NCBI RefSeq assembly: GCF_001678495.1
Contig: NZ_JTJL01000042.1
Location: 1-33,597, forward strand
Length of the DNA stretch: 33,597 nucleotides
Reading direction: 5' to 3'
Origin: Gallibacterium salpingitidis
Lineage (GTDB): Bacteria > Pseudomonadota > Gammaproteobacteria > Enterobacterales > Pasteurellaceae
Position numbers and translations under genes: made by a program. Below are positions 16,462-24,437 of the stretch, piece after piece; the stretch's first letter is position 1, and each line of letters begins with the position of its first letter. Under the pieces are notes generated by a model. The model saw only the letters and a program-made list of their open reading frames with translations. It was not told where the DNA came from and did not search any database.

Positions 16462-17517
16462 CTATTGATTACGGCTTGCTAACATTGCAGCTCGCCCTGT
16501 TAATTTTTCTGTTTTCTCCCCGTCCTGAGTGAACGTTTGTGTCATTTGGCTACGTTGCGAGCCTAACGCATCTTGGCGAGATTTTGTTTCAGCTACAGCC
16601 ATATCAAAAGCCGCTTCAATATACGCATCGGATTTTTGCGATAAATCCACTCCATCTTGACGAATAGCCGTAATCACGGCTTCACGCAATTGACGGTCGG
16701 TACTATCGGCTTTTACTTCCACCTTATGGGCTTTAGCCGTTGCTTCTAGCTCAACACGTGCTTTAGCTGCAACAAGCGCATCTTGCTTTAATTTTTCTTT
16801 TTCCGCTTCAAGCGTTTTGACTTTTGCTTCAGCCGTATCAGCTCGAGCCGCTTCCTTGTCTTTTTCAGCTAATGCGATTGCTACATCTTGTTTTAACTTA
16901 TTTAATTCAACAATCACTTCAGGTGCGGCTTGATAAGTAATACCACTGTCTAAGCGAATGTCTGCAAGTTTTGTGTCACTCATTTGAGGTTCTCCATCTT
17001 CACGAAATTCTACGGCATCCGCCGCGTCCATATTAAGCCGTGCATTACCTGCACGCCCTACTTTAACGATAGCTAAATGATTGGGCTTGATATTACGTTG
17101 AATTGCATCATAAGGCTCACCGTCCTCCGTAATACCGCTTTTCATCTCAAGCTCAACCGCATAGCCTACCGACAACTCTTTTTTGCCTAACTCAACCGCT
17201 TGAGTGTTGTGAATCACAATATCTGCCGTTAAGTTATTGCCATCTTGCTTGCCCTCTGATAGCACCGAGCCAACCACTAAATGCGCTTTTTCTTTGGTAA
17301 TTACACCGTGATGTTCATCTGTGATCGGAATACCTTTATAGGCTCGCAGGCTATCAACCTTAAACACTTCATCAGGTGGACGATATTCACGCCTTACCGT
17401 CCCATCAGGCAACTGATAAAGAAAAACCCCAGTCCTTGTTAGCACTGGGGTATCAAAAATAAAACCGTTATCATCTCGCCTTGCTTGTATCGCTCGGCGG
17501 TCGTATCGCATAACCAT
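16462..17517 (-). CDS. Prohead protease-scaffold fusion, DUF2213 family
   Basis: A 351-residue protein. Residues 1-165 match DUF2213 (PVLTRTGVFLYQLPDG, YKGIPITDEHHGVITKE, LGKKELSVGYAVELE, NHLAIVKVGRAGNARLNMD). The conserved His (DEHHG), Ser (ELSVGYA) and His (PNHLAIV) are consistent with a herpesvirus-like maturation protease. Residues about 195-310 form a long coiled coil (KEAARADTAEAKVKTLEAEKEK), the scaffold. The protein would shape the prohead and then clear the scaffold. Start has AGGTG. A terminator hairpin lies 37 bp upstream. Confidence 0.82.
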   Translation of the reverse strand: MVMRYDRRAIQARRDDNGFIFDTPVLTRTGVFLYQLPDGTVRREYRPPDEVFKVDSLRAYKGIPITDEHHGVITKEKAHLVVGSVLSEGKQDGNNLTADIVIHNTQAVELGKKELSVGYAVELEMKSGITEDGEPYDAIQRNIKPNHLAIVKVGRAGNARLNMDAADAVEFREDGEPQMSDTKLADIRLDSGITYQAAPEVIVELNKLKQDVAIALAEKDKEAARADTAEAKVKTLEAEKEKLKQDALVAAKARVELEATAKAHKVEVKADSTDRQLREAVITAIRQDGVDLSQKSDAYIEAAFDMAVAETKSRQDALGSQRSQMTQTFTQDGEKTEKLTGRAAMLASRNQ

Positions 17518-17553
17518 TTATACACCTATCCTAAATTTATATTCTAATTAATA

Positions 17554-17588
17554 TAAAAAAACCCTGAAAGTTTGTACGTTTCAGGGTT
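17554..17588 (-). terminator. Internal terminator after the head-morphogenesis gene
   Basis: On the minus strand AACCCTGAAA pairs perfectly with TTTCAGGGTT over a 9-nt loop, followed by six or more T residues. It lies between the head-morphogenesis/PRTase gene and the protease/scaffold gene, in a 124-bp gap that otherwise shows nothing clear. Confidence 0.85.
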
Positions 17589-17641
17589 TTCTATGAAGAC
17601 TAAATCAGATCATTGTCATCATGCGATGGTAAGCATTTTTT

Positions 17642-19231
17642 TTACTTTCTCGTAAGGATTGTATTTCGGACTTCGTCAGGTGTTTTACGTGAGTTGAGTA
17701 TGAATCTTGCTTCCCATTCTGTAAGCTTTGAGAAGTCATAGCCGAACTCTTGAATCCACCATTTTTCAATTTTTCCATACTTGCTCCTTAATTTTGATAA
17801 TGTATCTCTTGATAATCTTAATTGTACCGAATATTGCTTCCCAGTTAAAGCATAAGAACCTAAAACTTTTCCATTATTTGTTTCAATATACCCCTTTAGG
17901 CTTGCTAATGTTCCACCCTGTGTTTGAGTATCATCTAATATAATCGCTAATTTTTTAGGCACATCGCCACTAAATTTAGGTGTATGGATTAACCTATGCC
18001 AACCATCACTACCAGTGCGAGAAACTTTTGTGGACTGCACAATAGACAAGTCAACAGGGATATTTAATCTTTTTGCAATCACTGTTGCAACGGCAATTGG
18101 AATCATATTTCTACCGGCACTCTCTTCCGCGTGAACCGGCACTAAAATAACATCCTTACCTTGTATCATTTTATCCAGTTTAGAAATGGCATCATCAGAA
18201 ACAAGATCCTTGGCAAGATTATACGCATCTTCTACACTGCCAGACTTTGCCTTTTCATACAAAGGATGTGAGGTTGCTTCACCTAATTTTCTGTCAATTA
18301 TTGTATCTGGAAAATTATCATCCCATTCACTACGCATATTGATTTGACTTTTTTCTGTTAAGGATGTTTGAATTATAACATCTTTAACAGACTTTTCTTC
18401 ATTATTAAGATTAGTTACTGCAACAACATTCCCTTGATTAACCAACTCATCAAACTCAGGCAATACTGCCTCGGCAGAGCAGCGACATAAAATTGGCTCA
18501 CCGGGGTGTCCATCATCTGGTGGCGTATCCCAGCGAAATTCTTCGCCCTCACGCTCAACGTGGTTTAATCGCTCACGCTCATCTAATACACCACGCCAGA
18601 TATAGGATTTTACCCCGATATTTTCCTGCCTGAGCTGTGTTAATCGCCCATTTAATTTTCCTATTTGATCTCGTGCTATCAACATTGCACGTCTTTGTGG
18701 TGTATCAAATAATTTTTCTAAATCATCGGCAAGGCTTTGGTAACTTTCCCCTTTACGCACGGCCTCTACCATTCGATAACGTAATTTTTCGTGAAACTGC
18801 TGCGGTATGCTTTTAATCAGATTGATATTTTGCCATTCCGCCAGTTTTAACGCTTCATCAAGCCACGGTTCTGAAACAAAAATATCAACACTATAAGCGG
18901 ATTTAAGCACTTTATGGAACTGTTTTTTGTTAAAGCCTGCAACTTGATTAAGGTAGTTTTGCACAAAAGGAGCAATTTCATTTTCATTAGTGAAAAAATT
19001 CGTTGCTTGGAGTAATTCTGCTAACCATTGCTCCAAAATATCGGTAAACGCATCTTGCCGTAATTGCTCTTTAAAGTGCGGTTCAATTCCAGGTAGTTTT
19101 TGCTTAGCGGTCTCGATAATCTGTTTGGCAACGCCACGCAAATATTTTACATACTCGCGTTCAATCGCCGTTGGAAATAGCCACACCTTTTGCTTTTTGC
19201 GCTTTTTGATAGTCGTCAATGTCATTTTCAT
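17642..19231 (-). CDS. Head-morphogenesis protein (SPP1 gp7 type) fused to a phosphoribosyltransferase-like domain
   Basis: A 529-residue two-part protein. Residues about 1-265 are a minor head protein of the SPP1 gp7/Mu gpF type: LIARDQIGKLNGRLTQLRQ, SYIWRGVLDERERLNH, WDTPPDDGHPGEPILCRCSAEAVLP with the usual Cys/His cluster. Residues about 340-529 carry KKLAIILDDTQTQGGTLASL, a clear PRPP-binding motif (hydrophobic strand, DD, T-x-GGT), and upstream VILVPVHAEESAGRNMIPIA; this is a type I phosphoribosyltransferase-like fold. The C-terminal part is more A+T-rich. Gp7-type proteins are internal and may be ejected with DNA, so the domain may act in the infected cell; that is inference. It overlaps the portal gene by 71 bp. 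Confidence 0.8.
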   Translation of the reverse strand: MKMTLTTIKKRKKQKVWLFPTAIEREYVKYLRGVAKQIIETAKQKLPGIEPHFKEQLRQDAFTDILEQWLAELLQATNFFTNENEIAPFVQNYLNQVAGFNKKQFHKVLKSAYSVDIFVSEPWLDEALKLAEWQNINLIKSIPQQFHEKLRYRMVEAVRKGESYQSLADDLEKLFDTPQRRAMLIARDQIGKLNGRLTQLRQENIGVKSYIWRGVLDERERLNHVEREGEEFRWDTPPDDGHPGEPILCRCSAEAVLPEFDELVNQGNVVAVTNLNNEEKSVKDVIIQTSLTEKSQINMRSEWDDNFPDTIIDRKLGEATSHPLYEKAKSGSVEDAYNLAKDLVSDDAISKLDKMIQGKDVILVPVHAEESAGRNMIPIAVATVIAKRLNIPVDLSIVQSTKVSRTGSDGWHRLIHTPKFSGDVPKKLAIILDDTQTQGGTLASLKGYIETNNGKVLGSYALTGKQYSVQLRLSRDTLSKLRSKYGKIEKWWIQEFGYDFSKLTEWEARFILNSRKTPDEVRNTILTRK

Positions 19232-20480
19232 CTACCTGTGGTAATGGCTCTGATTTAATGCCTAATTCCTCAGCAATCTGCAAGCGTAATTCTTCGCTGG
19301 ATAACGCTCCACTATCGACAAGATCGATTAACCGCCCTGTTTCTGCTTTTGCTGCATCAGCATTCAATTTACGCGCTTCCGCTTGCTCTTTATCGGTTGG
19401 TGTATTCAGTGAAGGGAAATGAATTTTCCAGTTTTCAAACGGTTTAATATGTTTTTGTAACATTATCAACTCAATAAGTTGTTCTAAAACAGGTTTAATC
19501 TTATGCTGTTGAATGCCCTCAATTAGGTCATAATAACTTTCAAAATCACTTTGCCCTGTAGCATTCATTCCTTTTGCCGACTGTCCAAATAAAATCGCAA
19601 CAGGAATATTTACATCAGCGGAAATCGCAATTTTAAATTCATCAAGTACTTCAACAATGCCGCTTAAATCTGCATTGAGAATGGTGTACTCATCTTCGCT
19701 ATCCACTGCTACACCATTAAGTAAATTACGCCCTCGCTCAACTAAGTTGATCCGTTCTCGGATATGAGGCTCTAGCCCATTTTGGATCGCTTCTGCAAGC
19801 CCTCTCATTTTATGTACCGCTTGCTGTTTACGCTCAAGAATGAGTGAAGACCAAGTCAATGATTTTTGATATTCACGTATTTTTTGATAAACCGTGCGTA
19901 CCGCACTGCGTCCCACCCAGTGCAGTCCTTTTTTCAAGCGTTCAGGTATCGGGTCACCGCCCATAAATAATAAACGGCTTTCGTGGATTTCAACTTGATT
20001 ATCAAGTAAGCCATTTACCGCCCCAATATTTAAACGGTAGCTTTCATAACGTCCATAATTAGCTTGACGTGGATCTAAATAACGTTTTGTTGTCGGTAAA
20101 ATTTGGCTTAAATCAAACACTCTAACTTCATCAATGCGAGTAAGACGATTCAGATTAAGTGGTTCACTCAGCTTTGCACCATCATCGGTGAGAAGAACCA
20201 TTACTGCCCCACCGAATAACCGTGACCAACGCACCATATCTGCCAACGCAGGCAACACTTTTAAGCGATCAAGCTCATTACTTATCACACTATCGTGATC
20301 GCCTCTAATCTCAATTTCACGAGCAATCGCCGCATCGGCTGGCATATCCACTATGCGTGCAGCTAAACCGCCTAACTCATAAAGGGTTAAATCAAAAAGT
20401 GCGGTGGTATTTTGCGGTGTTTTTGAAAAACGATTAAGCCCTAATGCGTCTGCATAACTGTCTTGATTAAATATTGTCAT
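19161..20480 (-). CDS. Portal protein, DUF1073 family
   Basis: A 439-residue portal protein: TTALFDLTLYELGGLAARIVDMPADAA near residues 24-50, DMVRWSRLFGGAVMVLL, EIHESRLLFMGGDPIPER, and VPVAILFG-like IPVAILFGQSAKGMNATGQSDF, all diagnostic of DUF1073. It forms the ring through which DNA enters and leaves the head. One base separates it from TerL. Length is at the lower end of the family. Acidic C-terminal tail. Confidence 0.9.
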   Translation of the reverse strand: MTIFNQDSYADALGLNRFSKTPQNTTALFDLTLYELGGLAARIVDMPADAAIAREIEIRGDHDSVISNELDRLKVLPALADMVRWSRLFGGAVMVLLTDDGAKLSEPLNLNRLTRIDEVRVFDLSQILPTTKRYLDPRQANYGRYESYRLNIGAVNGLLDNQVEIHESRLLFMGGDPIPERLKKGLHWVGRSAVRTVYQKIREYQKSLTWSSLILERKQQAVHKMRGLAEAIQNGLEPHIRERINLVERGRNLLNGVAVDSEDEYTILNADLSGIVEVLDEFKIAISADVNIPVAILFGQSAKGMNATGQSDFESYYDLIEGIQQHKIKPVLEQLIELIMLQKHIKPFENWKIHFPSLNTPTDKEQAEARKLNADAAKAETGRLIDLVDSGALSSEELRLQIAEELGIKSEPLPQVDENDIDDYQKAQKAKGVAISNGD

Positions 20481-20481
20481 A

Positions 20482-21927
20482 TTAACTTCCTAACGCCGTA
20501 AAACGCCCATATACATCAAAGAGATCGATTAATTCCCCGTAGGCTCTTGAACAGGCATCTATACAATCATCGTGCTTGCCGTTCGGGAACATCTTCATTT
20601 CGTCTAAAATGGTTTTATTCCACGCCCCTTTGAGCATTTTGACATTTCCCACATTCACCTGTGCCGCAAAAGGCTCAGCCCTTGTGATTTTATCGCCACT
20701 TTCAGGACTGCTTCGCACAATATAGCCTTGTAACATTCGGGTTAAATAAAGTACTTGGGTTTTACCTGCCTGACCTGGATCTTGCGGCAAGCTAATTTCT
20801 ACCTGACGACCGTCAAGGCTTGCCGTGTTTTTTATCATTCGATCACGCTCATCTGCTCCTAAATCACCGTGAGCTAAATCAGCAATAATTAGTAAGCCCT
20901 CTTGTGTTTTGCCTAGCTTTACTCCTGCTGTTGGGTCACCGCCTACCGTTGCCCCTAAATCCCACGCCCTAATCCAGTTAATTTTTCCAGCAGGCAACGC
21001 CTCAATAATTTCAATTTGAGAGGGTTTAAAGATACCGCCGTCTTTATTAACAGGGCGTTGCTGATATAACGCATTCCAAGCGTGTGAGCCGACCGCCTTT
21101 TTAATATTTTCTAACCGTTCAAGCGAAAAACGCTCTGGGTGTAATGGTTCACCCTCTTTACGGTATTCCTCGTCTTGCTCGGCAATAGCTGGAAAGCTCA
21201 CTATTCGCCATTGATCGCCCCCTTGCTCCATTTCTTTAATTAATCGTCCTGCTAAGTCATCTTCGTGCCAGCGTGTCATACCTAATAACACCCCGCTTTT
21301 CGGTGATAGACGAGTATAAAGCGTGGTAGTGTACCAATCCCATACACTGTCTCTAATCGTCTGTGAATTAGCTTCCTTAGCATCTTTTACAGGGTCATCA
21401 ATAATCGCAATATCTGCGCCCATACCCGTAATACCACCACCTACACCGGCACTACGATATGCCCCACTATGTCCTAAAATTTCAAAGATTTCACTATTGC
21501 GTAACGCTTGACCTGATAATGTGCTAATGCGTTTGGAGTTAAGCGATGAATTAGGAAATATATCGTGATAAAGCTCATCGTCCATAATCCGTTGTACATC
21601 TCGGTTCATACGGCTAGCAAGGTCTGCTGAATAGGAACAAGCGATCATCTGTAAATTAGGGTTTTTACCAAATGCCCACGCAGGAAAGCGCCGAGAAAAT
21701 AACTCACTTTTCCCACTTCTAGGCGGAGCAAATATCATCAATCTAGGCTGTTTCCCATCAATCACATCTTGATAAAATTGCTGTAATTCTTGAGCGATAA
21801 TTTGATTAAACCAGCCTGTGATGAAATCGGGTTTGGTTACTTGCGTAAAATCAATTAAAGTTCGTCTGGCAAGTTCATTATTCAAGCTGTTTACATTTAA
21901 GTTCTCTAAGAAGTCTAAGTTCATCAT
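20482..21927 (-). CDS. Terminase large subunit
   Basis: About 481 residues from the ATG at 21927. The ATPase domain has Walker A APPRSGKS (about residues 67-74), Walker B ADIAIIDDP (about 171-179) and a TRWHEDD coupling motif. The nuclease domain has RAWDLGAT and, near the C-terminus, KHDDCIDACSRAYGEL with the expected acidic residues. It packages and cuts phage DNA together with TerS. A TTG at 21948 would extend the protein by seven residues. No start has a convincing ribosome site; the gene overlaps the end of TerS by 50 bp, so coupled translation is likely. Confidence 0.93.
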   Translation of the reverse strand: MMNLDFLENLNVNSLNNELARRTLIDFTQVTKPDFITGWFNQIIAQELQQFYQDVIDGKQPRLMIFAPPRSGKSELFSRRFPAWAFGKNPNLQMIACSYSADLASRMNRDVQRIMDDELYHDIFPNSSLNSKRISTLSGQALRNSEIFEILGHSGAYRSAGVGGGITGMGADIAIIDDPVKDAKEANSQTIRDSVWDWYTTTLYTRLSPKSGVLLGMTRWHEDDLAGRLIKEMEQGGDQWRIVSFPAIAEQDEEYRKEGEPLHPERFSLERLENIKKAVGSHAWNALYQQRPVNKDGGIFKPSQIEIIEALPAGKINWIRAWDLGATVGGDPTAGVKLGKTQEGLLIIADLAHGDLGADERDRMIKNTASLDGRQVEISLPQDPGQAGKTQVLYLTRMLQGYIVRSSPESGDKITRAEPFAAQVNVGNVKMLKGAWNKTILDEMKMFPNGKHDDCIDACSRAYGELIDLFDVYGRFTALGS

Positions 21928-22390
21928 CTGAATATACTGACAAGTCAATTTCTTTCTTCACTGTAAGCTCAATTGCATTACCATTAACGCCTGAAATCTC
22001 CTGTGCAATACGATCTCCATACTTCTTAGGGGCTACCTTGGTGATATACCATTTACGGCTGTCCACTCTTAGTTTAGCAACAGAAACATCTTCAGGTGTT
22101 GCACAATCTGCAATATCAAGCATCTCATCAAGTAAAAAATCTGCTTGGCTCTCGCGCGCACGTGCGTACTGGTCAAAAAACTTTTGATTTTCATTCAACC
22201 AATTAAAAACTGTCTGTCTAGTTGGCATACCTGGTCGCGTACAAATTTTGCGTAAACTTTCACCTTGAGCAAGTAGCATACAAATATCATCTGCTACTTC
22301 TTGTACAAATGATGATGGTCTTCCCACTTTCTTTTTTGTTTTACCCACGCCCTTAGACGTGGATTTAACCCCACTTTTTTTACTAGCCAT
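21878..22390 (-). CDS. Terminase small subunit
   Basis: A 170-residue protein. After a basic N-terminal tail (KKSGVKSTSKGVGKTKKK, residues 3-22) comes a helix-turn-helix region (ICMLLAQGESLRKICTRPGMPTRQTVFNWLNEN) and YARARESQADFLLDEMLDIAD. The C-terminal WYITKVAPKKYGDRI is the hallmark of this terminase family, whose members recognise the packaging site and hand the DNA to TerL. The C-terminal end overlaps the TerL gene. Confidence 0.9.
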   Translation of the reverse strand: MASKKSGVKSTSKGVGKTKKKVGRPSSFVQEVADDICMLLAQGESLRKICTRPGMPTRQTVFNWLNENQKFFDQYARARESQADFLLDEMLDIADCATPEDVSVAKLRVDSRKWYITKVAPKKYGDRIAQEISGVNGNAIELTVKKEIDLSVYSDDELRLLRELKCKQLE

Positions 22391-22408
22391 GGTTAAAATC
22401 CTTAATAT

Positions 22409-22690
22409 TTAATGTTGAGCTTGTTCAGTTTGCCACTCTCTGATGCGATCAATACGGTTCAAACAAATATCACGTTCACGCTTGAGTATTACTGCATACT
22501 GTGCGACATCACCGTAAGTACGACCGTTAAAGTTTGTACGGTCTAAATAGCTAATTAGTACTGCAGGGATTTGTGGTCTAACAATTGTTACTGGCTTACT
22601 TGCGCAAGAAATCAATAATAGACTTAGGAGCAGCACTGTTATACGCATCACTTGCTTTGTCATCTGCTGATATGTTTTTGATAACATCAT
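22409..22690 (-). CDS. Outer-membrane spanin (Rz1-like lipoprotein)
   Basis: About 93 residues from the ATG at 22690, which lies 8 nt after AAGGAG. A lipoprotein signal ends in LLLISCAS, placing the lipid-bearing Cys near residue 29. The mature part is short and has PQIPAVLISYLDR. The gene overlaps the end of the Rz-like gene in another frame, the standard embedded Rz/Rz1 arrangement. With Rz it fuses inner and outer membranes in the last step of lysis. Internal starts closer to the hydrophobic stretch (22648) are possible. Confidence 0.85.
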   Translation of the reverse strand: MMLSKTYQQMTKQVMRITVLLLSLLLISCASKPVTIVRPQIPAVLISYLDRTNFNGRTYGDVAQYAVILKRERDICLNRIDRIREWQTEQAQH

Positions 22691-22922
22691 CTGATTTACT
22701 CCTTGCATCTGATTCTTGTTTACTTAACTCAAGTGTCAGTTTTTGATTGTTCGCCATATCTGCGTGTAGCTGGATAATCGTTGCACTTTGTATCGCTATC
22801 GTGTCCGACTGCTTAGCCATCTCAACTTTTAAATCTTTAATAAGATTGTATTGATACACTACACTGATAAGTAACAATGCAATGATAGCTATCACATATA
22901 GCCATTTGTTCGTTGCTAGCAT
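22596..22922 (-). CDS. Inner-membrane spanin (Rz-like)
   Basis: A 108-residue protein with a short N-terminus, one membrane segment (WLYVIAIIALLLISVVYQY, residues 7-25) and a periplasmic helical region (LIKDLKVEMAKQSDTIAIQSATIIQLHADM) that forms the coiled coil of Rz proteins. It starts 3 bp after the endolysin gene and contains the start of Rz1 in a different frame. Role: spanin complex, outer-membrane disruption. Confidence 0.85.
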   Translation of the reverse strand: MLATNKWLYVIAIIALLLISVVYQYNLIKDLKVEMAKQSDTIAIQSATIIQLHADMANNQKLTLELSKQESDARSKSDDVIKNISADDKASDAYNSAAPKSIIDFLRK

Positions 22923-22925
22923 ATC

Positions 22926-23333
22926 TCACCTGTCAGGATAGGATTTACGACTGAGTTGGAAATGTGGGCCGTCGTAAAAAGTACGCCAATCTCCACCCCA
23001 CTCAACATCAATATTCAAACGTTTACCGATAGATTTAATTAACTCAGCTAACGTTTTAAATTTGGCTTTGTTGTTCCAGTCAATAACCGTTTTTCCGTTT
23101 TCAACTGTGATTGGAGCTAAATCAACTGCGTGGCCAGTTAAGTGACGACTGTTCATTGTTTTGCTTGCACCACTCTTCACTAATTCAGCCTGTCTTGCTT
23201 TACTGCGTTTACCCTCAACGACCATAAAATCAAACTCTGATTCAGAGATTGCAGTACGCACAACTTTTACTAAGTCAGGATGTACACCTACAAGTCGCAT
23301 TTCACTGGTTGTTGAAAATTTAAACTTACTCAT
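22926..23333 (-). CDS. Endolysin, M15-family peptidase
   Basis: A 135-residue peptidoglycan peptidase of the VanY/T5-endolysin type. The zinc ligands are visible in SRHLTGHAVDLAP (H64, D71) and in YDGPHFQL (H124), with E111/W112 in VEWGGDW as catalytic context. It cleaves the peptide stems of the wall (family knowledge). It has no signal peptide, so it depends on the holin for release. It overlaps the holin gene by 8 bp. Confidence 0.9.
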   Translation of the reverse strand: MSKFKFSTTSEMRLVGVHPDLVKVVRTAISESEFDFMVVEGKRSKARQAELVKSGASKTMNSRHLTGHAVDLAPITVENGKTVIDWNNKAKFKTLAELIKSIGKRLNIDVEWGGDWRTFYDGPHFQLSRKSYPDR

Positions 23334-23658
23334 CTTTTCCTACTTTTGTACTGATAAATCTAAACAAAAACTCACGTATTTTTTCCGCCCCGATAAACCC
23401 TAGCATCCCACCCGCAAATACCGCTAAGTTCTCTGGCATCCCTAAAAAATTTAGTAACGACATTCCAGCTAACGTTAATGCGCCACATATCGCACCATCT
23501 AACATCCGCTGTCGATACGAGCTTTTTTGTCTTAAAAACGCAGCACGTAAAAGAGACATAAAAAAAGCCATCACAGCTCCTGCGATGGCATTGTAGTTTT
23601 GTTGGAGGTACGCCCAGATAATGAGCCACACTCCAGGATCCTTGTCTGGCATTTTCAT
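23326..23658 (-). CDS. Holin, lambda S-like, with dual start
   Basis: A 110-residue protein with three hydrophobic segments (about residues 10-45, 56-75, 77-92) and a charged C-terminus, like lambda S. The N-terminus is Met-Lys-Met, with two ATGs separated by one Lys codon behind GGAGGTGGGG. In lambda this makes a holin (S105) and a longer antiholin (S107) that differ by two residues including one positive charge, which sets lysis timing. The same logic is inferred here. It is the first gene after the late promoter and terminator. Confidence 0.85.
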   Translation of the reverse strand: MKMPDKDPGVWLIIWAYLQQNYNAIAGAVMAFFMSLLRAAFLRQKSSYRQRMLDGAICGALTLAGMSLLNFLGMPENLAVFAGGMLGFIGAEKIREFLFRFISTKVGKDE

Positions 23659-23692
23659 TCCCCCACCTCCATTTCAGAGGATTTTGGATAAT

Positions 23693-23722
23693 AAAAAACC
23701 CCGACCGTTTCCGATCAGGGTT
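23693..23722 (-). terminator. Terminator ahead of the lysis genes (tR'-like)
   Basis: On the minus strand AACCCTGATCG and CGGTCGGGGTT form an 11-bp stem (two G-U pairs) with a GAAA loop and are followed by six T residues. It lies about 45 bp downstream of the late promoter start and before the holin gene, exactly where lambdoid phages have the terminator that Q overrides. Confidence 0.85.
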
Positions 23723-23773
23723 AGAAAAAAACATCTGTGCGTTTCAAGCGTGCAAAACCGCACTATAGTTGAT

Positions 23774-23802
23774 AATATATACTTTTAGTCCGGACAAATC
23801 AA
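23774..23802 (-). promoter_or_regulatory. Late promoter (PR'-like) inside a 10-bp inverted repeat
   Basis: On the minus strand TTGATT (23802-23797) and TATATT (23779-23774) are 17 bp apart; transcription would begin near 23766. A perfect 10-bp inverted repeat, TATAGTTGAT at 23764-23773 and ATCAACTATA at 23798-23807, brackets the whole promoter. It lies between the HigA gene and the tR'-like terminator and would start the late operon. Confidence 0.7.
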
Positions 23803-23817
23803 CTATATTTCTTATTT

Positions 23818-24102
23818 TTAAGCAACAGCAAAATTAAATGGTTTGATATGATGTTCTCTTTTCTGTTTTAACTCCCATAAATCATAATCTGTCTGCAAAG
23901 ACAACCATAATCTTGCTGTACTAATTCCCGCCTCCTCGAGTGCAATAGCTAAATTCGCTGTCATTGCAGTTTTACCATGCAATACTCTTGATAAAGTTTC
24001 ACGAGAAAAACCAAGATGGGCAGCTAATTCAGACACTTTTATTTTGTTCGGTTCAATAAAACCATCTAATAATACTTCACCTGGATGTGCTGGTTTACGC
24101 AT
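23818..24102 (-). CDS. higA: HigA-family antitoxin
   Basis: A 94-residue helix-turn-helix protein. MRKPAHPGEVLLDGFIEPNKIKVSELAAHLGFSRETLSRVLHGKTAMTANLAIALE is the typical HigA/XRE signature (PAHPGE, SRETLSRVLHGK). It neutralises the HigB toxin and represses the pair. It lies 11 bp after higB in the toxin-first order usual for higBA. Ribosome site AAAGGAGG. Confidence 0.9.
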   Translation of the reverse strand: MRKPAHPGEVLLDGFIEPNKIKVSELAAHLGFSRETLSRVLHGKTAMTANLAIALEEAGISTARLWLSLQTDYDLWELKQKREHHIKPFNFAVA

Positions 24103-24113
24103 AAATACCTCCT

Positions 24114-24389
24114 TTAATGATAATCTTCGTAATTTAAAATATACGCATCACCATTAATAAATTCGAATGTAATGCGGTAATTTCCACTAACAGTCATTGA
24201 ATATATTCCTTTTCTGTCACCTTTTAATTCGTGACATTGATAAAATTGAATAAATTCTTCGACCGTATTAGCACGATCAACAAGAGATAAAATACCATTA
24301 ATCTTTCGCACGTGGTCTTGTCTCAATCCTTTTGTAATTCCTTTTTTGAAGAATTGTTCCAATCCTTTATGTTTAAAACTCTTAATCAT
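24114..24389 (-). CDS. higB: HigB-family mRNA-cleaving toxin
   Basis: A 91-residue RelE-fold toxin: MIKSFKHKGLEQFFKKG, then CHELKGDRKGIYSMTVSGNYRITFEF, the HigB signature with the basic catalytic region, and the C-terminal NYEDYH. HigB toxins cleave mRNA on the ribosome. Genes of this pair sit between Q and the holin, inside the region covered by the early transcript. Likely role is stabilisation of the prophage or phage defence (inference). Confidence 0.9.
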   Translation of the reverse strand: MIKSFKHKGLEQFFKKGITKGLRQDHVRKINGILSLVDRANTVEEFIQFYQCHELKGDRKGIYSMTVSGNYRITFEFINGDAYILNYEDYH

Positions 24390-24405
24390 ATTTCATCCCT
24401 CTTTT

Positions 24406-24427
24406 GTGTGATATAAATATATCACAC
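24406..24427. promoter_or_regulatory. HigA operator, perfect 22-bp palindrome
   Basis: GTGTGATATA and TATATCACAC form a perfect 10-bp inverted repeat with a 2-bp centre, 17 bp before the higB start codon. Its position over the likely promoter fits autorepression by HigA or the HigBA complex. Confidence 0.75.
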
Positions 24428-24437
24428 AATTAAGCTA

